Under the pieces are notes generated by a model. It searched no databases, was not told the DNA's origin, and was given only the letters and a program-made list of their open reading frames with translations. DNA of 64,000 bases from Halichoerus grypus (lineage: Eukaryota; Chordata; Mammalia; Carnivora; Phocidae): positions 25,617,168 to 25,681,167 of the forward strand of contig NC_135726.1 in assembly GCF_964656455.1 (NCBI RefSeq). Reading direction: 5' to 3'. The position numbers and the translations under genes were made by a program. This document shows positions 36,701 to 48,700 of this stretch, in pieces (position 1 is the stretch's first letter; each line of letters starts with the position of its first letter).

Positions 36701-39700
36701 AGCTCTGGAGGGCAGGGGCTGGGGCGCAGGAGGGGCGCCCATTGCACAAGAGCTGCAATGCGCTTCCCGCGGCGTGAAGGGCGGTTCTCGGTGGGGCTCA
36801 GCACCAGCCCCGCCGGGTGCGAGTCAGGGCCCAGGGCGGCAGTCTTCCACCCACACACCTCCACCACCCGTGGCTGTGCGTGAGGGGGGTCTACCCCCTC
36901 CTAGCCCTGCTGTGACCGCGGCGTCACCATCAGCAGCCCCTGGGCCGCGGGACTCAGGCACTGCTCCCCGTCCCCCCGCGCCCCCAAAGGCTCCGCTGCC
37001 CGCGGCGGGATGGGCTGTTGAGGGCAATGGCCCGGTTGCTGGTCCCGCGCGGCCCAATGACTTGGCTGAACCGCCTCCCCCACCCACCCGGGAGCCCTGA
37101 CCCGCTCAGCCAGATAGGAGCCGAGTGTCCCCGGCCCTCGGGGTGCAGCACAAGGGGGGCGACCCGACGGCCGCAGGCCAAAGCACTCTGAGCCCCCAGC
37201 CCCCAGGACCGAGCGCTCCCATTGGCTCCCGGTGACGTCAGAGCCCCAGCCTCCAGGTGGGCGCCGTCCTGCCGCAGCGAGGGAGGGGGCTCTGACGTCC
37301 TCTCTCGGCCGGTCGGTCTCCCCTCGCCCATGACCTTGAGAGTTGGGGCGGGGGGGCGCTCCCAGCTGGGTTTCAGCACGCGGGAGGGGGTGAGGGGCTG
37401 GAGGGGGCCGGCTAGTACCATTCATTCCATCAACCACATCAGCAATTCGGCCGACCGGGACTGCACCCGGGGTAGGCGCTGACGTCGCTGCCGGGGTACG
37501 GGGTGGCCCGGGGGGTCTGTGCCCCGGCAGGGCAGGCCGGGCGTGGGGGTGGAGGGAACATGTGCCCCTGCTGCTCCCTCTTTGAGGAAGAACAGCACCC
37601 CTGGGCACTGCTGCCCGGGCCCGACCCCCCGCAGGATCAGGGCTACAGCGTTGCCCTTCCCCACCCACTAAATAAGACGCTGAGACGCCCTCCTCGTCCC
37701 CTCCCCTGCAGGGACCTCAGCCTGAAGGGCGGGTTAGCACGCCGCCCAGACCTCCCCGCCTCAGCCGGACTAGCACTGCAGCTCCCTGGGGACCGCGGCG
37801 GGGCTGCAAGCATCTCCTAAGGAAGGAAGCGGCTGTCCTTCCGTTCCCACTCTGGTGCAGCCGCCCAAACGACCAGGACAACCCTCGCGGGGTCAGGAAG
37901 GTAGACCGCCCGACACGTGCAGGGAACGGAGCCTCCCCCAGGGCTGAGGTGGTCACAGGCGCGCGGCGACGCCAGCCGGGCACTTGCCAGGCCAAGGGCA
38001 CACTGTCAGTGGGAGGCCACCCAGGCTTGCAGACAGGTCACGCAGCGCGTTCCACTTTCTGCGGATCTCATCCCTTCCCCGCAGGCCCTGACTAGCGGCT
38101 AAGCCCCAGCCGCTGCTGCAGGCCAGGGGCACCAGGGACACAAGGACACAGGGACGCACAAGGTGAGGCGACCGAAAGCAGCTCCGCCACCAGACAGAGG
38201 CAGAGGGCTGTCCCTTCCTCCCTGCCCACCTGGCCGCCCCCAGAGCCCTCACTCACCCCATCCCAGCACTCCGGCATCTTGCCCAGCGACAAGGCGATCC
38301 GCCTCTAGCAGGCAGGGCAAACAAAGGCCTGAGTCACCAGGGTCCGGGGGGGGGGGGCAGCGCGAGGGGGAGACGGCGGCGCTGTGATGGGGCGCCGCTC
38401 CCGGGCCACTTATATGCGGAGCCCGGCGGCCCAGGCCGGCCCCGCCTCCCTGCGGGGTTTCTGCGCAGCCACTCGCTCTCCCCGAGCCCCCGCTTCCAGA
38501 TTGGCGGGTGGGAGACGAACCTGGCTCTCATTGGCTTCTGAAGTCCCCCCGCCCCCCATCCCCACCCCTCGGCAACACAGCATCCTTGCTGGTCCCCAGG
38601 CCCTGCATCCCGGCCGCCCCAGCACACAGGCACACACCCCCGACAGCCGCAGCTGCACGCGGGGCCTGGGAAGCCGAGACAAGAAGCTCCCCATACGGGT
38701 GCGCCCTGTGTCAGGTACGCAGGGGCCGCTCACGGACACGCACACCGGCACGCCCCAGACGGGCTCAGCCCTTGACGCCCCTCCCTGGGAAGCGGGGAGG
38801 GCCTGAGAGGGCCCGAAGCCCAGCCTCCACCTCAGGAAGGTCTGGATCACTTAACCTTGAAGGGATGGGGGCGTGACTGTCTGGGGCAACCTTCTGTCCT
38901 GACCCTGTTCCAGGGACTGCTCCTTCTCCACTCTCCAGGGCCTCCCCTAGGGCAGCCCCCACTCCACCCACAGGCATGCCCGGAGCCTGCCCACGGCGCT
39001 AAAATGGGGGCTCTGGTGGCAGGGGGCCGGGGCCGAAGGCAGGGCCAGCGGTACCGGGGGGCACACACACCAGCTGTGCCCTCCCCACCCCCATCCTCCA
39101 GCAAGCGCCGGAGGCCACCAAGGCCGAGGGGGAACGGGAGTCAGCCTGCCAGAGCGGACGTGCCCACCTCCCACAGACCCCCCCCCCCCCCCCCGCCCAG
39201 CTCTCTGTCCTGGGACCAGCCAGTGTGGGGGGCAGGATGCACGGGCCACCGCAGGCCCCATGCCCTGTCGTCCTGAACAGCAAGGACTTGTGCGGGGAGA
39301 TGGCTAGAGACCCACAGGCAGAGTAAACTGGGAAGGAGGAGGCAGAGGAGAGGAGAGGAAATAGGTCAGGGAGGGGAGCCCAGGAGGGAGTCCAAGGATT
39401 GAGGGAAGCAGGAGCAACTCAGGAGGGTGCTGGGCGCCTGTGTCCCCATTCTGTCTCTCCCAGGAAGGAACACGCCACTCGGGCCCCCCTGTCCCACCAG
39501 CCCTGCACACTGGCTGGCAGCCCTGGGGGGAGGGGGTCACCACCCCATCTCTGGGTGCCCAGGGACCTGGTTAACACCTGCCATGTGTGCTATTCCCAGC
39601 CATGTCCTCCGCCTGGGGCGCACCGACAACTTGCCCTGCCCCATCTGTGACCTCTGGCTCTGGGGGCCCAGCACTCTGTGCTCCCCTGGGGCAGCCAGGG

Positions 39701-42700
39701 CGCAGGACGGGGTGTCACCCTGCCCCTCACGGACTGGCCATGCTCCCTGTTGCCCACAGCCACTCTGGTACAGCCCGGCTCCTGCCCTATGCACTTACTC
39801 CTCCTACCTGCTCCCCAAAGGGGGCGAGGGCTGTCCTCCCACTCTTCCCGCCATGAACCCCCTGCTCTTCCACGGTCACCATCCAACCTTATGCCCAGTC
39901 CAACCTCTGACCTCTGAGGGGCTCTGCCACCCTTGGACCCCGGGGAGAAGCTAACCTGGATACTGCCCACTCCCAGCCACGGCCCCCATTTCTGCTCAGC
40001 TCACTGGCTTCAAATCCACAGACCCGAGCTCAAGTCCCTGCTCCCCCACCCACTAGCCTGGTAACCCCGGGTAAGGCTTTGTAATTTCTCTGGGCCTCAG
40101 CCTCCTCAACCGTAACACAGGAGTCGGGCCTTCCTGAGAGTTGCTATGAAGACAAGACAGACCTCCGTGACGGAGCTCCAGACCCGACCTCATGGCTGCC
40201 GAGGCCCTGACTGGGGAGAAACGGGGCAATCCGTGCGTCTCTCCACACTGTTGGTCCCTTCCCTGGATTGTGGCCAGACGAGGCAGGCTCAGGTCCTGCC
40301 GGCCAAATCGTGGGCCCAGTCCCATCTCTGCCACTTCTCTGCTGTGTGACCCTGGGCAAGTCAGTCAACCTCTCTGGGCCTCCACATCAGTAAATGGGAG
40401 AACAGCTGTGTCATCGGCGTAGGTAACTGCAAGGGTAACACACAGGCCTCACACCTATGGAAAAGGATGAGAAAACTAAAGCACAGAGAAGTAACTGTCC
40501 CTCTCAGCTAGTAAACGCGGAGCTTACCAGCACCTTAGCACGCTGGGCCTGAGGGCACATTATCAAGAGGAACTAATGCTTATTAGCTTATCTGCCACTT
40601 GCCAGCCTCTTTCAAATGCCTTCCACGCGTTACCTTATTTTATCCTCTTAACATCCACTTTACAGACGAGGAAAATGAAGCACAGAGAGGTTCTGTCACC
40701 TGCCCAACATCACACAGGACCAGGAACCGCACACAGGCCACCTGCCCCTGACTCCATGCTCGGGTGCCCACAGTCACAGGGAGCTCGGGATCTGAGGGCT
40801 GGGCCTCGGGCATCGCTCCCAACCCTACAAACACCCGGGGAGGTGCGAGCTCTCTGTCCTCACTGTATAAAGAAGGTAGTGACACTACCCTATAATAAGG
40901 TGTGCTGGTGGTCACGTGGCCCACAAGTGGCAGGGACGGGCCCTAGACCCAGGTCTGTCGGGCTCTTGTTTGTGTTGCCTCCCCGACTGGCTGGGTCCAC
41001 TGAGGCAAGGAATGAAAGGGGAGAAAATCCCTGCCAGGCCTTGGCCCAGATAAGGGTCATGCATCCTCTCAGCTGCTTTTCTAGGGGGGAAAAAAAAAAA
41101 AAAAAGGGCAGCAGCCTCTGGGAGGCGTAAGTGGAGGAGAGGGGCAGGTGCCTTGTAACACCTGCTGCCCTTCACCAAAGGGTCCCGCCCCAGCCCTGCG
41201 CTAGGCCCGGCCCACCAGCACAGGGGCAAAGGACCCCAGGACTCCCCTCGCCCCTTTCATGCCCCCCAGGTGTGTTCTGGGGGCCTGGCAGTCGGCACCG
41301 TTGGTCTGGCGGGTCCCGCCTGGTGTCAGGCAGGGGCTGGCTGCTCTGGGATTTTATTTCTCCAGCCCCTTCCTGGGGCAAAGGGGCCATTTGTCCATAT
41401 GTTCCTGTCCTCCTTTGAGCTGCGAGGACGAGAAGGCCCCCTTGAGGGGCCCGCGCTGATCCCTAGCTGAGCCTGGGCCATCTCCCGGGCACGTCCCTCC
41501 TCTCCCTCCTCCTGGGCTCCCGTTTGTTCCCCAGACCCCGTGGTGTCCTCAGCTCCAGAGCCCTCTGTGTTTGGAACCGGTGCTCCCAGGGGAGCGGGGT
41601 ACATGCACATGAGCTACTCCAAAGCCTCCTCCGGTCGCCTTGAAGGGACACGTGACCCGGGGCCTGATGCACAGGCCTGGGATCCGGGTCCCCGCCGCAG
41701 CCTGCAGGCCACCCCACCTCTCGCATCACCCTGGCATCCAGACCCGGAGGCTGGGGCAGTCATGGGGCTCCGAGACGGAACCAAATCAAATGGAAGGCAG
41801 GCCCAGGCGGGGGCATTCCAGCTAGCCAGGAGGAAGGCCCTAGAAGGGTCTGCTTTTGTTCAGCAGCTTTTGATGGCCAGCAAGGCTCTGGAACCCCGCC
41901 GAGGTTCCCCACTGTGTCTGCCCTCAGATGTTTTCTGAGGCCCGCATGTAAAGGGCCACGATGGGGCTCAGAGGGAAGAAATGGCTGGTCAAGTGAGCGA
42001 ACTCACCAGGGCAGAGGAATAAACACAAAGAACAAGTTCGATTTTCACAGGGAACCTGGCATCAAACTAAAGAGGACACGGTTGTCCCGGCGACAGTTTC
42101 CATGGAAACGGGAGCTATTTCAGAGCGCCAACCTCACTGGAGATTTTCCTCATTGGAGGAAAGTGCTGATTCAGATGACAGCATCCCAGCTCCATCTTCG
42201 CTTCCCCCAGGCCTCACCCCTGCTTCAGTCCCATTCAGGGAAGCAGCGGCATGTCTCCACTGAGCAGGGGGCAGGGAAAGCTGTGCTGAATGGGGCGGCG
42301 GGGGGGGGGGGGGTCCTGGAGGCTGCGAGGTGCCTGCACAGAAGGGTCGTGACCCTCCTCTGGGATGAGGCTGGGCAAGGTCAGGGGCCGGGACAAGGTC
42401 AGGGGCAGGGGGCTGGCAGTCCCCTACCTTGGGGGGTTGAGCTGAGACCTACCTTCCAGTCTGTGTCCACGGCCAAGAGGAAGGTGTCAGAGTTCTCCTG
42501 CGGGAAGGCAAACAGAGGGGCAGCATGGTAGGCCCTGGCTGGCCCAGGGGGCTCCGGGGGGCTCAGCCTGGAGCAGGCTCACTTGCTGTGCTCCCCAATC
42601 CATCTTAATATTAACAAAGGCGACCCAGGGCTTCCCAGGCAGCGGGTTAGTTAGGTGCCTGATGGATAAGCCTACAAGTAGTTACTCCTATCAATCTTAC

Positions 42701-45700
42701 CTATTAGTTTAAAATGGGAAGATGTCCATCTTACAGGTGGGAAGGGTGAGGCTTAGAGAGGCTGAGTCCCATGGCTAGAAAGTGGTGGGATCTCTGAAGC
42801 CAAATCCTTGCCGTGGGTTACTTTGCCCTGCCGACAGACACGCACGCTCTCTCTCTCTCTCTCTCTCTCTCAAGGTCAGGCCGCTGGGGCACCCCTGCGG
42901 TGGAGGCCGGGGAAGGAGGGCAGAGGTAGGCAGGACAACCACCCCACAGTAGGGATGGGGAAGCAGAGACCCACGCAGCGAGGGAGGAACTTGGGGCTTT
43001 TCCAAGCTGCACAAAGGCTCTGTCTGGATCTGTTGCTACTCCCGCCTTTCCAGACCTGCCTGCTTTGTGCTCTCCAAGCACAGAGGTCCCCTGCTTTCAG
43101 GCTCACTGACACTGAACCATGGGAGTTGCTGGTGCCCATCCTTCCCGCTGGGCTGCAAGTGCCAGGGGGGCGGGACCACGGCTGGCTCTGCTCTCACCAT
43201 AAAGCCTGGGCTGGAATGGGCTCCCCAAACCCAGACAGATCTGGATGAACGAGTCTGACTTTGCAAATGAGGGGAACTCAGCTCAGAAGCACCCAGTTTG
43301 CAAGGCAGCAGCAATGCGGAGTGGAAGAGGGGGGCTAGAACCCCATATGTGTGTCCTCTGCGGGTCTGGTCTAGGGAAGGAAACCTCATGGGGGCAAGAG
43401 GGGAGAGGAGATCCTGGGCCTCTGCCTTGCTTTCTAGTGTGTCTGTCTAGAAACCTCTCCTCCCCTCCGCTCGGCTGGGACAAACTGGGCAGGCCATCTA
43501 GCTTCAGATTCTCGATGTCCTCGAGGATTAAAGAGAAGCGCGGTGTTAGCTGTCGTTCTGTACCTGACTTTGTATGCTGCACAAGCTCCCTACGGCTCTA
43601 CGGAACAAATACATGGATAAATGAGACACTCAGATTAGGACCAGGATGTCATCAGAGGACAGCCAAACAAGGGGGGCGCTGCTAATGTACAAGACGGAAG
43701 ATGACCCCAAATCATGGGAGTTAAAAGGAAAAGAGTGAAAACCAGCAATTTGGATGTTTTACTCTCAAAATAAGGAAAAGTTCAACCACCTGCTTTCTGG
43801 CAGTTAGGGCGGTGGGGGCGGGGGAGAGAATGAGACAGCTGTAGAGGGTCTCCCACCCGAAGAGGAAAGCCAGGTTTCCTGCGGCTGGGGCTCTCTCACA
43901 CACAATGGCTGTCCTCCGGCCTCACCTTCTGGCTCCTCCAGGGCCTGGGGGGGGTTCTCCTTGTGGGGGGGAGAGCGTGGAGGTGGCCAGCCCCTCCTGA
44001 ACCTCTCAGGGAGGGGATGGGGGTCTCCGGGAAGGGGACGAGGCTGGTTCCTGATGAATCCTCTTACAGAAAGATCGTGCCCGAGCGAGAGGGCAGAGAA
44101 AGAGATAGGAGAGATTTTTATACTCGAGACGCTAAGGGTGCAGAGGAGGAAGCAGTTTTGTGAAAAACAAAATCAACACAAAGGATGAGGCAGATATTGG
44201 TGGGGTGCACTGTGCGCTCTCAGCGGGCCAGGGGTCCCCGGGAGATGGGAAAGCCTTGGAGGGGCAGGATCCCAAACCAAGAAACAGCAGGAATAATAGA
44301 AGCCAATCCAGAGCCCCGGGAGGTCCTGGAAGAAGGGCAGGAACAGTCGGACGCAGAGGCAGATGGGTGGGAGAGAGGGCCCCGTTGGCGGGAGGCCCAG
44401 GAGCGGCCTCGGAGGATGGGGGACACGGAGGATGGGGATGCAGGCACGGGCATGGGCAGAAGGAGCAACAATTCCCCATGGAGCCCTGGACACGCCTGGT
44501 GTCCAAGTCTTCACAGGCAAGCAAGCCTGAAATGGTGAGCGTGATGGTGGGTGAGCACGTGGAACTATGCGCTCCCCACCGGACTCAAAAAATTTGCATC
44601 CAGCAGACCGCAGAAGCTTTAAGAAGTGAGGGGCCAGACACCTTCCTGCACTGCAGCTAGAAAAGGAGACTCGGGGAACGGCCGGGAAAGAGAGAGAGAG
44701 CGAGAGAGAGCGAGAATGGCTCTGGAAGGCGAAGAGTGAGGTCATGAGAATCTGCCGCAGCCATGCTGGGCGCTGGGGATGGGGCTGTTAATGCACATGT
44801 GACCAGGTCTCGGGCATGGGGTGTGCAGAGCCGAGAGAGGAGAGAAACAGCGGGGGGGGGGGGGGGCTCAGGGCTGAACCGCAGACCCTTCGCAGGGCGG
44901 GCACGTCACGGTGGCAAACCCCGGCCCGGGTCCAGGTGGGATGAAGTGGGGCACACCGAATGCCGCAGCCAGAAGGCAGAGCCAGGCTGCTGGCCAGAGG
45001 GGCCACGCTCACCAAGTCAGGGTGGGAGGGGCAGTAAGGACTGGGCCAGGCTGGCAGGGAGGGGGCGTGGGGGCATCTCTTGGGGTGCCCCGTGGAGGTG
45101 AGTGGTGGGAGAGCCAGGCAAGGTTGCGGGAGGCCAGGGTGCCCTCAGATCTCTGTGCCGCCCACAGACACCTGGAACCTGCACGCAGCACCTCCGGGCA
45201 GCCGCTCCCTAACCCCCACGCCTCAGCCCTTGTGGTGGGGTGCAGGAGTCCCCAAGGGCACTGTCTACCCCCTACCAAGCCTCGCAAGGAGGCCAGTCTC
45301 TGCTTGCCTCGAAATGGGGGGTGGTTGTGGGGAGGAGGGACTTTTTCAGACAGTTCTGGGAAACTTCCTTCTTCCAAGATGCCTCACAATCCGGGATGAC
45401 CCAACCCTATTCACTGAGAGCATTCGGGGAGCAAGGCTCGGCTAGGCCCTGGGGAGACCGGGAATGAAACGGACAGCGTCTCTGTCAGGGTGTCAGGATC
45501 TGACTCGGTGTCGGAGTAGGCCTCTCTGAGGAGGGGGCACTGGGTCAGAGCCTGGATAAAGCGAGGAAAAGTTTGGAGCTAGGCATCCCGGGGGGCAGCA
45601 GCAGCTGGAACATGACTGGCTGGTTCCAGGAAGAGTAGCGGGCCCCTGGGCAGGAGAGGAGGCTGGGGGTGGGGTGCAGCCCTGCTCCTGGGCCTGAGAA

Positions 45701-48700
45701 GGACTGTGCTTGTAGCTCGACCCAGGTGGCAGCCACGGGCCAGCTTTAAGCAGAAAGGGACATGATGTATTTTAAAAGCCTGTAGAGTAAGGAGGGCACT
45801 GGGGAGGCTCCATGACAGGAGATGGGGGGCCTTGGAACAGTTTTCACCAGCCGCCCCCTGACCATTCCTGGGGGCCCCCACATGCTCAGGTCTTGTCCGT
45901 TAACCCAAGGTTCTGACTTGAAGATAAGGGGCAGGACCGCCAGCCTGGTGTGGCTGGGCCCCTGGAGCCCCAGCCGGCCACTCTGTCCCAACACAAGACA
46001 CTCAGCTCCTGGCTGGAAGCTGAGAGGGCATGGCAGACACCAGTGTGCCGAAGTTTCGGGGACTGGGCTCCTGGCTTCCCCACCTGTAAAATGAGGGGTG
46101 GGCGGCACAACCAGCAGAGACCCGGGGTCCCGACACTCAAGGATTCTCCGAGCAGTGGACCCATTGCTTTTCCTTGCAGGGAGGGAAAGGGAGGCTGCGC
46201 CAGGCATCACCACCACAAGAAAATGTGGGGTAGAAACAACTCTGGAATCTAACCCTCGGTGCCCGGGAGGGAATCCTCCGGGACAAAACAGTCCCACTGC
46301 TCCTGATGGCACTGTGGGTCATGCCTGCCCTCTGCCCTCAGACGCTTGTGAGGAAAGACAGAGAAGGCGGCGGATGAGGAAAGGCCCTGCCACTGCCCAG
46401 TGGGTACCATCTTGGGGCTCCAGGGCCTCCCAGAACCATGAGTAGCTCTGCGACCTTGGCCAAGCGACTTAACTTTCTGCGCCTGTTTTCTCCTCACTGA
46501 AATGGGAATAACTCTCCTAAAGAGCCTCCAACCTCGAAGACAGCCAAAGCCACAGCGCGGTGGGCTGGGTCTCAGGGTGGCGGGAGGCCTCCCGGCGCCG
46601 CTCCCCACGGAGGGTCGGCGAGGCTGGAGGGAAGGCACGCGGTTTCCTTCTTGGCCACGAGGTGGCGCCCTCCGCCCCGGGACCGCGAAGGGGCGACTCA
46701 CCAGCTCGGCGGCCTCCTGGCCCCGGAGCAGGGGCTTCTCCTCCGGGAATCGCAGCTCCTGCAGCCCGGCCATGGTCACGTCGTGGAGCAGGAGACCTAG
46801 GGAGGGAGGGGGGACGAGAGTTGGGCCCTGCTGCTGAATCTCCCCAGGGGAGGACGACAGCACAAGCCCAGGCCGGGCAGGGGCACACGGGACCACACCC
46901 ACCACTCCATCCCCCCAACCGCGTCCCTAAGTGCAGCCCCAGCGCTGGGCTTCGCAGGGGCAGCGAGGCTTCATCTGCAAGATCCACCTGTTTAGCTCAG
47001 AGGAGGTCATTATATTATTTGCTCTCAAAAGTTAAAACGTGTTTAGAAAGAAAAAAGAGAAAAAGCACCACAGGATGATTCTTAAAACAATTTCAAGGAA
47101 AGCTCTGCATGCATTGAGATGCAGAAGGATGAGTGTGGGGAAGCCAAATGCAGGTGCAGAAGCAGACAGAAGCCCCCGGTGGTTGGAAGTGGACAGTGGG
47201 GTCCTGGAGGGCACAGGGAGGAACAGAACCAAGGGCTGTCCTGGGGCCTCGGAGGAAAAGCGTGGCTGGGGATGGTCCTGGGAGTGGGGCAAGGAGAGTG
47301 CACAGTGATGCTGAAGGAGGGGGTGCTGGTCTAAACCAGCCAGCAGCAGGGACGGATGACCTGAGGTCAACCCACAGCCACCAGACGCCAGGGCCCAGGC
47401 CCTAACGGCTGGGTGTCCCTGGGAGACTCTGAGCCTTCAGTCTGAACCTCAGGAAAGGGTTATAGGTGCACATGTGTGTATGCACACACGCCTGGGTGTG
47501 TCTATTTGGAGGAGCCCGTGGTGGGGGCGGGGGAGGCAGAGACAATCTGTGGAGCCCGGCGCTGCCATCCGCGCTTGGATTTAATGACGGCATAGATTAG
47601 AAGGCACCAAGAGAAAAACTAGCCAAGGAGGTGACCTGGAAATCCGTAAAAGGATTAAAACTGACCAACGAATGCACGAGAAAATATTAAAGCTCACGAG
47701 AAGTCAAAAAAATTCAAATTAAAACAAGGTATGTATATATATATTTTGCCCATGGACTTGGCAGTGCTGGTCAGGATGCACGGAAGGCCGCACTTCTCTC
47801 GTCCTGCCTGCGGGTGCATAAACGGCTGTGCCTTTCTGGAGGGCAGTTTTGCAGAATGAATTACAGTGATTTAAAAGGTTCAACGTCTTGGACTCAGCAA
47901 TCCTCTCTCTGGAAGAGGATTTCTTCCTCTCGAAGAGGGAACCAGAGAGGGCACCTCACGATTTATCTGTAAGAATGCTCACCGCAGTGCCTTCTCTAAT
48001 AATAATAATAAACTAGAAAAAGCTAAATGTCCATGAAGAAGGCACCAGACAAACTGTGGGTCAATCACTTGTGAATGATTATGTAATAACATGGGGGAAA
48101 TGCTTGTGTCCTAATACATGGAAGAAGTTATAAAACATACAGGATCATCGGGATTACAAAATAGGAAGAGCCCCCACAGACAAGCCTGGAAGGATGAACA
48201 TCATAAAGTTTACAGGCATCCTTCCTGGGTGGAGGACTGAAAACAGGGGTCCACAATCTGAAATGTAGAAAAACCAGCATTTTTTAGAGACCCTGTGAAG
48301 ATCACGATCAGTTCCTTTTTGCAAGCATTTCACGGATCATGAAGTACTTCCTTGCGCTATTTAACTTCACCCTCGAGGGAGGCGAGATGAGGAAACCAAG
48401 AGGTTCTGGGGCATGCCCAGATGGGGCCGCGCCTGGAAATGGGGTCTTTGGATCCCTACTTTGGTCCAGTGCTCATTCCTTAGCACCAAAGCCGCCTGCC
48501 CTCGAAGGTTGGATTCCTAGCCTTCCTCCCATTTGCTCATCCTCCCTCAATTCTATTTTCGTCTTCTCAAGGGGGAAGCCCTCGGACTTTCCCTTCTGCC
48601 CCGAAAGGCTGACAATCCCAACAGCTGGTTGGTCAGAAGGCACAGCCCAGCCCATCCCGCCCCTGCCCGTCCCTTCTCCCTGTGGAAGGCCCAGTGACAG

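Larger units (their letters stand above)
38295..42452 (-). other. NDRG4 region between short-form promoter and 45-nt exon
   Basis: GC-rich, unique apart from the MIR cluster (39990-40750), C17 at 39178-39194, G14 at 42300-42313 and an A17 run near 41,090. No further exon recognised. Confidence 0.5.

Noticed and set aside
36901..37668. 255-codon minus-strand open frame in an NDRG4 intron
   Set aside because: GC-rich island without splice sites or a recognisable protein; better explained as regulatory sequence.
42848..42872. CRISPR-like or functional tandem repeat
   Set aside because: Simple CT microsatellite; no spaced repeat units anywhere in the window.
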